Numbered from the stretch's first letter, positions 22,686 through 36,800 are shown. The stretch is DNA of 60,000 bases from Zygnema cylindricum (GCA_037447655.1 JBBHKE010000667.1:188001-248000); one strand, 5' to 3'. Notes: generated by a model from the letters alone, not told the origin. Numbers and translations are program-made.

Positions 22686-25539
22686 ATCACACGTGCGGAT
22701 TCGGCCTGCCATTGGCTGATGCTTTCGTAGGGCCTTAGCCTAAAGCTTCTCTCCCTTCTTTCTCTGAAAAATGGTGGTTGAAGACTGAGGGAGGAAGGAA
22801 AAATCATTGACCTCAAATTCACTTAAATGACTTTAAATGAGACAATGGAGCCCGGCCCTTTTAATTTGTATGAGAATGGGGGCCGCCGGTAAAATGAGTA
22901 CATGAGCAAATCTAGGGTGTGTACGCAGTCACACTCCGTTGACAAAATCTTACTTTTAATCAACTGTAAAACGTACGTTGAAAAAAGGTGACCTTTTTTA
23001 TTAGAGCGTTGTTCCATTAGGCGATCTCTGTAAACATCAAAAATTCGTTTACTGAGGCGACCGTTCCATTGTGTCGGGTCAGTAACCGACATTGTTTCTT
23101 GCGTGGCACACTTTGATTTGGCCACGTAATATAAGAATTCGAATTTGATAATCTTCAGAGAATCTCTGACAGCAAATTGTGACCACGTATTCGTACCAGC
23201 GAAGGTAAAAAGTGACTCGTACAACGTATTGAATAAAATCTGTACGGGCGGACGAAACTTAAGATTTGTAAAAGCGTACGAAAATGTCAAAATGGTTAGT
23301 GGATAGCGTGAAATAATATCCTCCGTCAAAGATTTTTTTGCGGCTTCCGGTGGCCTCGCATCCTCCCTGGCGGAAGGCACGTGTCATATGCGACGTGTAC
23401 CCACTTGGTCGCGCGGTCGTCGTGGATATTTGTTCACTTTTCCACGAGGCACGATGTTATTCGTTCAGGCGCTAAGAATTGACCTACTCCGGGCCACTTG
23501 TTGCGAACTGAAAGTGTCAGACGATGGAGTATCTGATTATGCATCCGACGGTGCACGTTTACGCCCATAAACGTGGAGAATCAAATCCCTCATTCAGTAG
23601 GCTTGTTTTTCTGACATTTTATTTTTTTTGGTACGGTACTGTACGAAAGAGTACGGCTTTCAGTAGACAACGGCATTTTTCCCCTAATGGAACCTTACCC
23701 TAAGTGCACGTGAAAATATTCCGTGACATATGTCGCATCAGTTTGGAAGTTTAGAAGTTCGAACCACATTTTGGCGAACTGGTGAAGCGGCGCTTAAATA
23801 TATGAAATCGGACACCGATGTATTGTTGACCTGCCTTGACCATATAAAGATATCAAGTAGCAATTTGGTATGTGTGGTTCTCACTTGTTACAAGTAGGGC
23901 GCATCGATAATTTTAATTATATTTTCAACACCACTTTCTTCCCAACAGTTTCACGTATCCAAGAAACTGCAAGAGGTATAAACCTTGTACTCTCGAAACT
24001 TTCGGCAATAGCTTCTTGCATTGCAAAAGTATCCAACTACAGGTAACCACAGCGTTAATAGATTTTACGTAAGCTTATGAGGGCATTGTACGAGACTTGG
24101 AACTTGTTGACATACTGATGCAACAAAAAGAGAATTCTATTAAAAGTGAAAGTTGCAATGTCATGAGTTGCTAAGTGGCAGTATGTAATGTTACGATTCC
24201 ATAATAGTGTGCGTTCAATCATTTCATCTCTTAGCAGTTCATTATCGCATAAGTCGCGACTTTTTGTCGGTTGTCTCATGAATATACCGTCGGGATAAAG
24301 TATAGTAAAACTTTGATTTTCGCCTGTGCTGGTGCTTAACTTTTACTAAAACAGATCTTAGATTCAATAGTTTCTATAAGTTCCAGCTCCATTGGAGATT
24401 CAAATCTAAATTTAAAATTGCCAACTCCATGTACTAAATTAAAACAGAAGAACAGTCCTTATATCTAAGAACTCAGATGGTTTACCGAAATCATTTCTTA
24501 GTAAAGTCATACAATACGTCCGGGACAGCAGAATGGAGGAAACTCTAACATTGGCTTGGACCAGCACAAGGTGAGTTTCAACCAATATATTTCATTTAAT
24601 GTATCTTGTCTACCGTGACATCAATGGATACTTACTCGTAACAGCTTTAATAACTCTTCCCCAGCGCCCAAGCTGCATACTTGCCGGTAACAGATATTCC
24701 TGGAACATGAAACCCATATAACAATCAACCCATTATTGCCGATCCATATCATTATCAATTGGTCACTATGTAAGCCACTCAAGTGTACCATTAGAGAACA
24801 ATTTAGAAGTACCCACTTTGCATTGTGTATGAATGAAACGAGCTGTAATATGCACCACATACACCACAATTCACGAAGGGGCTATTAAACTCACTAGAGA
24901 ATTGATGATCAAAATATTATCTGCCATTAAAATCATCCGATCGCGCAACAAAGCCAGCAACTCCTGAACTCTTTATTGGTGACACAAGTATAGCTCCATT
25001 GAATGATTGCTCTATCACTAGTCTGAATACAATCACTACAAGGGAGCAAAAGAGGGCACCCTCGAGTGACCGTCACTTCAGGCACAAAAACCACCTTGGC
25101 AAGCAGTTAAGGAGAGATGCCAATCACAGACAGCAAAGTTAAATCTGTTTTCACAAATCGAGGGACGTCAGGAGTACGAATAAAAGAAGAGGACATGCAC
25201 ACAACACTTTTTATCCTGCAAACTTCCATGCTTGACTGTGTCTACGCAGCACTGCAATTGACAACGCCAAGCGTACCAGAAGAGGGCATCAACCCTTCTT
25301 TCTGACAAAACTGCCACTATAATACACTACAGAGTGGTATTTCCAGGAAGGGCAGACACTGACGGCTTTATCAGATATGGAAGTCTATTCCAGACTAGAT
25401 ATTCCCGAGCCAAATAGCTTCCAGCTGGAAATTATAAGCGCTCTGCCGTCAAAAGTGCATCTTGTTCAACTGACCCTAATAGCTTCTATAGCTTCTGCTC
25501 AAAACATATTCAAGCATCAAACATAGCCTGCCAGGCCAC
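22686..25539. other. Intergenic, no supported gene
   Basis: This lies between the start of the PAN-domain gene and the stop of the HMG-box gene. A block near 23725-23795 is shared with the flank at 14025-14100. GTAC motifs recur around 23630-23650. A 185-codon frame at 22823-23380 has no ATG and is not called. 24300-25500 shows nothing recognisable beyond possible 3' sequence of the HMG gene. Confidence 0.4.
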
Positions 25540-28287
25540 CTAATCATCGTCTTCTTCACTCCCATCATCGTCTTCGTCCTTTCCACGAGCACTTCCACCA
25601 GTCTCCTTGTAATCTGCCATTGCTTCTTGATACTTCACCTTATCTTTCTTGGCTTGTTTTTCATAGGGTGCTTTCTCCTCAGCTGTAAAACCATCGAGTT
25701 CCACACAAAACGTCAGCACAGGTTTCATAAGATTCCACCCATTCAAACACCAGTAAAGAAGCAACCAACTTGAATCTATGTTTTTGCATAAATCATAAGG
25801 CGTGAAAGAAGCAATAAAAATGCAATTCTCTAACCGTCAAATGACCCAAATCAAAGCAACAAGGACAACCCCTTCGAAGATATTATGGACTAACAAGAAA
25901 CACGTATACCTTCTTGAAGCACCCAGGCTACATACACAACTATTGTCTGCAAATCCATGTCAGCAGCTATAAATAAACTTAGTGCCTGATGCCACGAGTT
26001 TTTTCCATTAATAAGCAAGCTTATCCAACTGGCCCATTCAGGATACGAAACCCTAATCTCTTAAATGACACTATCAGACTGTGGAATAGCAAAAGAATCG
26101 AATGCTAATCCAGAGTATCTTTTCACATAGGTCAGTAATCAGGTTTAATTTCAGCCACACGTATCTCTATGTCAAAGTTGCGATCTCCTAAAAGCAATCC
26201 TACAACAGATCAGTTCTCTGCTTTGGATCGCAATTTAAATCATGGATCCGCAAAGGACCAAAAATGAAATAATGATCTTCCACGTCCTCCATCAGAGTTC
26301 TGGATCTACTGCTGCATAAAAATTGTTTCCAGCAAGTCAAACAAAGCCAACTACCTCTAAGTTCTCTCCAATCTGCATAAAAAAAACATGTGAAACCATA
26401 AAAATAATTTACAAGTAAACATATTGACGCACCTGAAAGTGCTTTCCACTTCTGTCCTAAAACCTTTCCAACGTCCGTAAATTTTATGTTCGGGTTCTCC
26501 GTCCTCACCAACTGCAACAAATTGCACAGTAAAATTGAAAGATAAAATCAGAAATCTTCACCTTGAACCAACATAGAACTGATCTAATTAGCCCTTATCA
26601 ACCTCAAACACAGCCAAAGGAGATATAGTAAGTAAATGCTGAAGGACTATCAGGAAAAAAATAGTACATCACAATCACTCCTGTTCATTTGTTAATGCAC
26701 AAAAAGAATTTGACCAATCTTCACCAACAAGACTTACACCAAATTGATTATGACCTAATACAACCTGAACATCACACCATGCATCGTCCCAGTTTATGAG
26801 AAGCAAAAACATGAACACTTCAAAGTGACATGCCACACTATGCTCTCCAGTCCGATTTTGTAAAGGCGTCACTAATATATTCCAGGAAAAACCATACGTG
26901 AAAAGATGACAACAAAACTCCTTAAACAATAAATCCACTTACTATCCCTCTCCCACAGTCCCCTATTTGTATGCACAGTTAAAAAAATCAAAAAACCCTG
27001 CCCAAAGGACAAATAAATATTCAAAAAACCCTAGGTGATGCTACTAGGCCTGTTTCATGAGTTTTCTTTTGACGAATTCAGTTAAATCTACTGAACAAAA
27101 AAAAAAACAGCGGGTAAGTCATGCTTGACATGGCTCACAAAAGCCCAAGACTTCAAACTAAGAGCTTTGGTTTTTCTTTTTTCCTTAACGAATGCGACAA
27201 GAGTAAAACACACCTCTCTGTGCTCTTGTGAAAAGAGTAAAAATGCTGTCATTGATCGTTTTGGCGCATTTGGATCTTTTTTCACTCTCTTCTTCTTCTT
27301 GGTCGCCTTTTCCTCGTCTACATCCTTGCTTTTGCGCTTTGCAGCTGGTGCCTTCTTTACTGGCTTTGCCTTTGCCTTTGGCTCAGCCTTTGGCCTGCCA
27401 ACTGGCTTCTTCTTTTCAACAACTTTTGGCTTCTCTTCCTATTCCAGCCATAACAACATCCCCTTTACTCAAAAAAAGAAAAAAAAAAAAAGAGGGAACG
27501 AATTCAAATGTTATCCACTCCACACAGAAGGGGGGTATATAGAAGGTTATGAACTACACGACTTTAATCATAGAATATATAAAATATTGACAACCATTCC
27601 AAGAAACCCTGCAAAGAATTACTATTTGTAACAAATCATAAAATATCTCAGGCTACTCGCAGGAAAAAACGAGGAAAGTGGTAAACAAAATAGAGCAAAA
27701 AGTTCTATGACAATTCCTTCCTGCCATAAAGAGCAGCAAGGGACGTCAAAAAACCTGCAGCGTCAATCCAAAGCCTTGCTTTGAAGTGGCGTAGAATCGC
27801 AACGACACGGGACAAGCAAACAAACCAAATTTACAAGGCGTTGTAACACTATTGAAATACATCCAAATAATGTACCTCTTCTTCCTCATCAGCTTCACTT
27901 TCTTCTGCTCTTTCTGACTCGCTTCCTGAACGATCATCCTGCAACACAGGAAGAAGGCCAGAAAGCCAAAAAGATACAAAACAACCGAAATTAAACAGAA
28001 GTCAAACCAGAAAATTAAATCTTTTATTTTATCTACCGGTTTGACAGATGCAAAAAAGCTATGGGAGGGTTACCGGATACCGGCTGTGCTAAAAATTTGT
28101 AAAAACTTAAGAAACAAAACATGTGGAGAAAAACTGACGCCACGCTTACAACCTGCAACAGACGTAATAACTTGCAATCCTGCAATGGCGGCAGTTCAGT
28201 TCTCACTTCAACATCCTTCTGCAGGAAAAACAACATTACAAGTTAGAAGCTTACCTCTTCTTCACTTTCTTCCGCCTGACGAGCCAT
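25540..28287 (-). CDS. HMG-box protein, SSRP1-tail paralogue
   Basis: Minus-strand exons: 28255-28287 (MARQAEESEEE), optional 28153-28218, 27876-27938 (acidic), 27214-27438, 26433-26511 (79 nt) and 25540-25682. The product is 180 aa, or 202 with the optional in-phase exon. Order: acidic N-terminus, Lys/Pro-rich segment with an AT-hook-like GRPK, a poly-Lys patch, one HMG box from KKDPNAPKR to about MADYK, and an acidic tail ending EEDDD. HMG-box proteins bend DNA and loosen nucleosomes without sequence specificity. The last three introns fall at the same codons and phases as in SSRP1 at 33821-44777 on the same strand, which points to a partial duplication of that gene. The ATG at 28287 follows an AG, so it may be internal to a longer exon. 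It could also be classed simply as HMGB-like. Confidence 0.82.
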
Positions 28288-28659
28288 CTCAAAAGACAAT
28301 CAAAGAGGTAACTAACGCCTAGGAGGCATAGCTGACAAGAAAAACCGCTAGAAAGTGCCTGCAAATCCTCTGAGAAGAAAGAGTCTGGTAGGCCTTATCG
28401 GGTTGAAAAGTTGGATAGATTGTCAGTTGATATTAAGGATGGGTATGCCATTTTGCGTTTGTAAATCTCGTTGGTTTGCATGGGCTACGGTGACCAGCCG
28501 AGGCCCATGTGGGTGGAAAAAACGTCAAAAGGTACACACAGGACACAGGCAGCGTACAGAATATGTACCTTTTTCGTACCACCCTATTTCGTCTTCCACC
28601 GTACATCAAATCGTATGTACTGAAATCATATGTTTTATCATATGTTTTATTATATTATG

Positions 28660-29927
28660 CATAGTTCAAACGTAGGCGTTTTTTGGTAGGCCTTTTGTAG
28701 GCCGCCTTTAGCGTAAGTTGTGTTACAGGCTTTCCATGTGATCTTCTTAGATCGCTACTTTCATCAGGGGCCGTCCGATCGTCCGAATCTGACGATAGTC
28801 CTATCGTAAGTTGTGTTATGGGCTTTTCATGTGATCTTCTGAGATCGTTACTTTCATCAACGACCGTCAGATCTTTCGAATCTGACGGTTTAAATAAAAG
28901 GTCGCTCAAAACTCACAGAAAAATATTTTTTTGTCCGTTTTTTTTTTCAAATTTAGACATGACGTTTAATTCTCTATCGATCCATGTGCAACTCAACCCT
29001 GAAAAGTGGGGTTGTTTACTGGAAAAAGTACCCTTCCGTACTAGGCCGTACTGTTTTTTTTTTTTTTTTGTTCAAAAGATGTTTACTAAAAAATCGTTGA
29101 GATTCTCCAGACTTCCTGGAGAAAAATACCACCGTCCGATTTTCAATTTTCGACGCAAACGCTTCATGTTTCCAGTACGTAGCTAGTCTCCTCCTACTGT
29201 CCTCGGGAGGAGAGTTTGTGATTACTGGACGCGTGTTTTGGTCCACTTGTAAAGTCAGAGTCGATCCACGACAGACGTGAAGCAATAAACTTACATGTGG
29301 CAATTGGAGTGTACCGTGTGACATAAAAGCCAGCCTGTTCGACGACAAATAAATCTTGGTTGTATAGCCAGCCTGTTCGACGACAAAAAAAACTTGGTTG
29401 TAAGACATCCTGTGACGTCTCCTTCATAAATGTGCGATCACGTACAAATGGTACATTCTTGGACATTTGTACAAACTTTAATTTTGTAACGGTTTTCGTG
29501 GCCGTTCATACCACAACAACCGTAAGAACGTTCAGATTGTACATTAGCGTGACGCTACTAGATATTTATATCGGCGTCTGCCCGTACACATACGCAGCTG
29601 CGATTTTGTCCTTTTGCAAATGATGATTATTCCCGGGTGGCTCAACAGGTCCTACGTGGTACCAATCGCAATCTAACACCTCATTCGCTGGCACGACCTG
29701 ATGGAAGGGTGTTACAAATATTAGTGCCAGTAAACGTGTTCGTACGATTACTGGGAACGCCTGATGGAAGGTTACCCTAATTCTCTATCGATCCATGTGC
29801 AACTCAACCCTGTTACTATTTTATTTCATTTTGCGGCCAATACAATATGGGTCTTAAGGCCATATTGTATGTTTTGCATACAATAGGCATATTGTATGGG
29901 CGTACGGTCACCTACTTTTGAACTATG
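28660..29927. mobile_element. CATAGTT-family hAT relative, rearranged copy
   Basis: The outer ends CATAGTTCAAACGTAGG and CCTACTTTTGAACTATG match the element at 3757-5086 in inverse orientation, as do internal blocks (a GTCAGAT-type segment, CATGTGATCTTC and a block at CCATGTGCAACTCAACCCTG). The last block occurs twice, at 28979-28998 and 29792-29811, so about 780 bp of other DNA or an internal duplication separates the two halves. The flanks do not match, so no target duplication is preserved. Confidence 0.6.
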
Positions 29928-30441
29928 TGTCAAACAAACAAAATAGACGGTCGCGAAAGTCGAAACTCCGAATGTTCCAAGTTTCAGACTTCCAGCCACA
30001 AAAGTTCCCGTTCCATGATGAGTCATTAGCGTTCTGTTAAATCGTGACATTTGTCACGCAGAAACGCCATCTTTCATCTTTGGATCCTGTAAAGGGCATG
30101 CGTGAAGCAACATGTGTGGCAGCACCAGACCGCAGTTCAAATCTATGAAAAAAACACAATCGCACGCAATATATTTTTACAGATATTACGATTTGTTTGT
30201 ACAATTTACAAAATAAAAGCCGGCGAAACTGGAATGCGTTGTCGTTTTATGATGTAAATAGTATGATTTATTGATTTACAGCCACATTAAATTTTGCACG
30301 GCTTCGAAGTGAACACCTGATGTTCTCCACCGGTTTGTACCCGTTGTAATGTGAAACAATCGGGGAAGTTCCCATGGACACGGCGCCGGAAATGAACCCA
30401 AGCTAGGCGAAAGCTTTGTCGAAAACACAAAGCAAAAACTA

Positions 30442-30640
30442 AACTGCCCATCGTTATTAGTGGTGATAACACTAATTCGGTCACGACTTTTTTTGCCCAA
30501 AAATCACAAAATAGAGTTAACAACATTATTTAAGGACTTAGACTACAACCTGCTACGTCTCCTTGCACTAATTTAGTATTATTAATTATAATTTTGCATT
30601 GACACTAATAAACATTTAACGCTAATAACGATGAGCGGTG
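30442..30640. mobile_element. ATCGTTATTAG-ended MITE, copy C
   Basis: The element is bounded by TA on both sides (30440-30441 and 30641-30642). Inverted ends are CCCATCGTTATTAGTG and CGCTAATAACGATGAGCGGTG. The interior is nearly identical to copies A and B. Confidence 0.82.
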
Positions 30641-31325
30641 TACTAGTCGACTTCACGGATCACCGATGAAGACTTCTTGCATACAAGTTGGACCAGCCAA
30701 AGAGTTAAGGTTTCAAGAGTTTGCTAGATTTTTGTTAAGTTTATCTTAACTCTAAACTCTGTCGAAATCAATGGCATGTCACTATTGTTTGCTTTACGAG
30801 GCCCTTCGTACGTTTGTAGACATTCTTTTGGCAAATCCCGCCTCTTGTTGAATAGCACTGGAAGTTGCATGACGGATCGTAGTCGCGAAGCGACATGCTC
30901 AACATCTTAGGGTATAGTGTGAGGTACTCCTCGAGCCAAGGAGTGTGATTATGACCATCAAGATGTTATGGATGATAATATTTTTATGGTTTTCAAGTTT
31001 TTGGTTGCTTGGGAGTTGATTCCGACGAGTTCGTTATCGTGGTAGAGTGTGTTAGGTAATTTCATATCGCGGTAAATCCGATATCAATATATCGAAGTGT
31101 CGGGGAGGGGGGGATATCACTTCGGAACAAACAAAGTATCGGGTGGGGAGGGTGGGATCTGTACGATTGTATGAAGATATCAGAAGGACGGGGGGAGGGA
31201 GGGGGGAAAGGGGGAGGCTTTTGAAACAAATTTGACAATTCCCTACCAGCGTACGGAGGTATCGCGATAGTCGTTGACCTGATAAGTTATCGTGACATAT
31301 CGGTATTTCATCGCAATATTAGCCT

Positions 31326-31425
31326 TACCAATATACCGGGTCGATACATCAATTATCGGTATGTAAAGAAAACCCATACATCGATTATTGGTATGTAAAG
31401 AAAACCGATACATCGCTTATCGACA
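31326..31425 (+). repeat. Three partial tandem units of about 31 bp
   Basis: The unit contains ATACATCGATTATCGG and GTATGTAAAGAAAACC, repeated twice in full and then partially, within AT-rich GATATCG-type sequence resembling the interior of the TAGTGTTG hAT family. Confidence 0.65.
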
Positions 31426-32159
31426 GAAAGGCTCTCGATGCACGACACCAACTCATGGTAACGCTCATTTTAGAGGAGGGGATTTTGGAGCTCTTGACTT
31501 TCTATACCCATGGCCATTTATCGCGAATGTTTGTTTGTGGCTCTATACCGTATATAGGTTTCCAATCCTTTTTCAATCCATTATTTTGGTAATAGGTTGC
31601 GATAGGTTGTCGGGGTGTAACCAGGCTAAGGCTCCCACAACAGGCTCCAAGCATAGTTTGTTTGCACTAGTCAACACAATGTGAAGTATTGGATAAGTAG
31701 TATTTTATAATTTCATGTTTTTATTCTCTTTTTTGCACGGTTTTGTTTTTTTCTTTAGTAGGTTCGTTTTGCTTGTCATTGTCTTTTGTTTTTTTCCTTT
31801 TATAGCTTAATTTTGTGTGACAATTCCACCTTCGTTTTGCCATTTATTTTATCGTTGAGTACTCATAAAGTCTATCGCCACGGTTTTTAAGGAACCTCAT
31901 AAAACCTTTTGAAAATGAAAAGCGGTGAGCACCGAATAGTCGAAAAGATGCACCATGTTTCACATACACGATGTCTAGTTTTGAGGGAAACCAAAAAACA
32001 AGATTATAAAGCAATCAATTGATAAATTTAAAACGAATGACCAAAATATGAAAGAAACAAACAACACTATTCAAGCAATGGCCCACTAGACACGAGATCT
32101 CGAGCATGACGGTGACATAGAAGTCAATTATCAACAAGACAAATTCATTTGAACATGAA

Positions 32160-32400
32160 GCATTATCCTTTTTGTTTCAGCATTAGCATTGCTACCTCCT
32201 TTTGTTCCCATGGACTTGGCTGTTTTTGGTTTACCTGCCATCTTTTTGTGTCTTCATTGCTTTTGCCTTGCTTATCCTTTTTGTCTTATTCCCCCTACAT
32301 GCAGTTTTTCAGTTTTAGCATTGCTACTTCCTTTTGTTCCCATGGACTCAGATGGTTTACCATCGCGCTTTTTAATAAAGTCAGCCTCGGTTTTTGTTTG
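32160..32400 (-). mobile_element. Lys-rich dispersed repeat, copy 2
   Basis: On the minus strand the frame begins ADFIKKRDGKPSES, then MGTKGSSNAKTEKLH, and a second related block reads MAGKPKTAKSMGTKG. The plus-strand copy near 2125 has both blocks too (MAGKSKTPKKAK in a neighbouring frame). No flanking target duplication was found. Confidence 0.5.
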
Positions 32401-33289
32401 TTTTATCCGTCGGGAGATCGTACGAGTAAAGTCCATCGGGAGATTAATTATTAACGAGTCAAATCCATTGGAACCAAGTGATGGCAGTATAGACATGCTA
32501 TAGGGCAATGGAAATACACTGCCTATAGAAAACAACGAGTATGAATTGTCCATATCGTAAAAAAACCCACCGATCACACACAGAACATAATATCGTTACT
32601 TCCACAAAAATAAATAGCAAACTACAACCCCAATGTGGGGCGCTAAATAAGAAGGTCAGCATCTAGGGTTTGGTCTTCAAGGACAGAATCTCCAAAAGTC
32701 CACTTTGGTACATCATCAAAACGAGAGAGCCACAACTCCCATCTGGAAATGGGCTCTGGAACATGAGACACCTCTAAGACACTCGTGTCTTCAACGGAAA
32801 GGCCAACGGCTATCGGCCAACAGCCGACAGCCAACGGTTTGCTTACATGGAAGAGTATTTTTAAAACGCATGTCACTTCATATTCCCCCTGGCGGCTAAA
32901 TTGACAGGGTCCAAGTCTCAACGAAAAGAGTATAGGAGCGACTGAAGTCTAGCCTTAAGTATACAAATTTGTGATCAAGAACCCATCAATAATTTGGAAT
33001 CAGAAAATTCCTCCGCACATATTCCCATGCGAATTGTTACAACTACATAAAAATCTATCTTCCTTCAAACTTTTTGACGTTCACACCTTGCAAGAAGTGT
33101 GATCAAAACGTTTTAATGCCAGATATTTACCAGCAGAAGTTTAAACAAGCTATAATTTGTCCAAATCAACGTTTTTTCTATCCCAATTTTAATTTCCAGC
33201 GTCAACATCATCATGATCGTGACAACAAATTCTTGCCCATCTCAGGCTTATAATGTGAAAATATAATGTGAAAACAACCTTTTACAATG

Positions 33290-33415
33290 CAACGGTAAAC
33301 CATCTGGGCACATGGGAAGGAAAAGACGGAACAAAACTGAAAAACTCACATACAGTCGAACAAACAAGAAACAAAAAACACTAAAGGAAGCTAAAAAAAC
33401 CACAAACTAACAAAG
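33290..33415 (+). mobile_element. Lys-rich dispersed repeat, degenerate copy 3
   Basis: The plus-strand frame keeps NGKPSGHMGRKRRNKTEKL and then Lys/Gln/Thr-rich sequence to a stop. It is shorter and more diverged than the other copies, and lies close to the 3' end of SSRP1. Confidence 0.4.
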
Positions 33416-33820
33416 GACGCAAAAAAGGACAACGGACACAAAAAAGTGTAAAAGAGATGCCAAAACACGAGAACTTTTTTTGCTCATCGAGAATACGGAA
33501 ACAAACCTAAAAAATTCTCAAAGCTTTTTAAAAGAAAGTCTCCAGAAACTCCATTTCCACGAGGAGAATTTAAAAAACGACAAAGACTTCTTTTTGTCTC
33601 TTATGGATAACCTCGGCATTCAAACCATCAATGGAAAAAGAAGATTTTTTTCGATGCTTAGTGAATACAATGTGAGGAACATGGGCAAATATTGACCCTC
33701 TATCTATGGCTACTACAACTTATCCGCTCAAAAACACTCGAAAACCCCAACCATTTTCCAAACCAAAGGCACTAAAACATTAGCAAAAGGTCCCTGACAA
33801 CTCATCCTAAAACCTAAACC

Positions 33821-36800
33821 CTAATCGTCATCTATGTCTTCTCCTCCCCCTCCTCCTCCTCCTCCCCCTCCTCCTCCCCCTCCCCCCCCCCCATTCCCCC
33901 CCTTACCCTTATAATCCGCGAGTTTCTCCTGATATCGTGCTTTTTCTTCTTTGGCTCGTTCTTCATACGGTTCTTTTTCCTCCGCTGTAGGCCCCACAAA
34001 AGACCAAAAAAAAAAAAAAAAAAAAAAATTAAAATGTTTATAGATTGTTTCTAAAAAGGGGTGGATGTGAAATCCATTACGGAAAAAAAACTCTGACACA
34101 ATTCCATTGGGTTTTACATATTGAACGAAAAAAAACAAAAAAAAAATTCTATACAGTTCCAAGGTTTCAATGTCGTAGAAAACCATCAATACAAAACTAA
34201 AAATACTGTAAAAAAGAAAAAAGGTATATAGAAATTGGTTAAACTCCCTTCGTTTATTGCTACGTTTTAACCATCGAATCACACAATTCGAATACAACTC
34301 AAAGAGAATAATTTCCTCCCATCATCTTACCAACTTTTTTTCTCCCCAGAAAAGATTATCAGTCCAGTTTATCAGTCTTATCAGTTTTCGCACAGATAGG
34401 AAACTGTTTAACACTACTGTCAGTTTGTGATTTTGTAATTTTGAAAGCTCGTTTACCCAACATCATCGATTTCTAAAAGGAATCGAACCGGTTAAACTTT
34501 GTATGTTGGAAAGCACACTCAGATCCATAAAATTAAAAAAGGTTTGAAAAAATGTCGTGAATACCCACATCAAAAAAGTGATATGAAATAGAAATAAAAA
34601 CCACAAAACCAGGAAATATGAAACAGAAAAAAAAAAAAAAACGCACCAAATCCTCTTTTAAACTACGGCTCAAAACATAGAATAAGACCAAGGTTTTAGC
34701 CAAAAACAATACACACAAATTAGTATCCATTTTAGACCTCTCCCCCTCTCCTACGAGAGGGAAAGACACAAACTTGGAGACAACAAGGTACATATGTTTT
34801 CACGAACCTGAAAGTGATTTCCACTTGTCCCCAAGAGCCCTCCCCATCTCGCCAAAACCCAATTTTGGGTTTTCTCTTTTCATTTGCTGAAAAATCCTCC
34901 CACCCATCATATGTTCTATGTAAGGTTGGGCACATCATTGACTGCTACGGTGCAAAAAAACTGCATACCATCAGTACTTAGCATATAATATGAGTGTTAA
35001 ACTTGTATTATTGAGTATCAAAGCTGTTCTAAAATTGATTATACTGATTTAAAGTCGGTCAATTGGGATCAAACTGCACGAGAAATGCAAAAAACATTGT
35101 AATTTGTGTATTTTAACACGAAAAAAGATTGGACCAACTTTATGCTAAGAGACACTCCACTAAGGGTTTTGGTTTCTCAAAGGGGAGTTATATGATTAAA
35201 TTGATTATAGATAGAAAAAGCGGAGAGGCAAACACAGAGCATATTTCTCACATATTGTCTTTTATTATTTACAAACTTTCAAAAAAAAAGTCCCGACAGT
35301 TAAAAAACCGCAGGTGAACAAACAACACGAATCATCTTCCAAGCTGTTAAGAACAGAATTTTTAAAACTTATAATCATTGAGAACCATCCACACTTGAGA
35401 AAAGGACAAAGTAAATTAAACATTTTCGAACACACAAAAACTGATTTTCATTTCAGGAATCATAGTATATTTTAGATGATTCACAATTTTTTTAAAACTT
35501 ATATCTACTGAGATTTACAATCCACACTAGGGCAAAAGACAAAACTCAGGAACAATCGACAACGATCACAAAAAACGATAAAACCGGATTCTAAATCTTG
35601 GGTCTTCTTTACTGCCAAAAAAAAACAATTTAACTTTCCCATATCGTTCACGAAACAGTTTGGATGAAATTTCGTGTTGTCCTTCTAAACCCCGATAAGA
35701 AAAGTTTTTTTTTTTTTTTTTGTCAACAAAAACATACAGTCGCCAAACATCTGTCTCAAAACGCATCTTTTTAATGTATGACAAACACGCAAACTGGTCA
35801 AGAAAAATGTACCTCTCGAAAATCTTGAGAAAAGAGCAAAAAAGCCGAAAGACCCCTTTTCGGTGCGTTGGGATCCTTCTTTGCCTTCTTCTTTTTTGTC
35901 CCTCCTCCCTCCTCATCTTCATCCTTCTTTTTCCGTTTTGCAGGTGTTGCTGCCTTTGCTGGTTTCTCCCTCTCCTTCATCTTTGCCTTCTCTTTTTTCT
36001 TCTCAGATTCCTTAGGCCTCATTTCCTGACCCATATTAAATATAATCAGGATTTTTAAGTGCTTCTATTTCTGTGGTTATCATTCGACGATTAATTTCAA
36101 AATTTATCTATCCGTTATAATCATCTAGTGGTTTCCTGAACCACTTATCAAAAAAATATAAAAAAGACTTATTGCTATTATTTTTGATTGCAAAAACTTG
36201 ACACAAAACTACAGAAATTCCAGTAAAGATGTATCAATGTTAAGCATAAAACGCCCAAACCACCGATTAAAGGTTCCTTTATTTACAATAAATTGTTCTT
36301 TTACTGATTTCAAAGTGGTTAGACCAAAACAGCGAGCAAGTGAACCATCAGATTAAATGGGATCTCTCCCATTTGAACCCTTTTCCCTTCAACCCCTCTA
36401 AAATCCTCTCTTGTCCCACATATGCCTCAAGATCCCTTAAATCCCCTTTGCCTCCCACAAACTCCCCTTCAAAGCCAGTTTCCCTGTCATAATCTCTTAT
36501 CCATAGAAGACCTTACCTCCTCCTCCTCGTCCTCCTCCTCGTCCTCTTCCTTATCCTCAGCATCGCTGGCGCCCTCCTCCGCATCCTCTCCCTCCTCTCC
36601 CTCTCCATCAGATTCGGAAGGCGACCCATCGTCATCTTTGTCCGCCACAAAATCCTCATCCTGATGAGCATCAGAAAACACAAAAATTAGTGTGGGAGAA
36701 AGGGAGAGAGGGAGGGAGGTTGGGATGGAGGGAGAATGGGATTGGGGGAGGGAGAGATGGAGGTAGGGAGGGTGAGAGGGAGGAGAGGAATAACGGAGGT

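Larger units (their letters stand above)
28288..33820. other. Repeat-rich intergenic region between the HMG gene and SSRP1
   Basis: No coding gene supported. It holds a CATAGTT-family hAT relative (28660-29927), a MITE (30442-30640), a short tandem repeat (31326-31425), G-rich tracts near 31110-31220 and two Lys-rich repeat copies. The remainder is unassigned AT-rich DNA. Confidence 0.5.

Noticed and set aside
22823-23380. 185-codon minus open frame
   Set aside because: It has no ATG until far inside, no acceptor I can defend and no family resemblance; kept out of the gene list although a TE origin is possible.
27125-27631. 168-codon plus frame opposite the HMG gene
   Set aside because: Antisense of the Lys/Glu-rich coding exon; the minus strand has the conserved HMG box and correct splicing.
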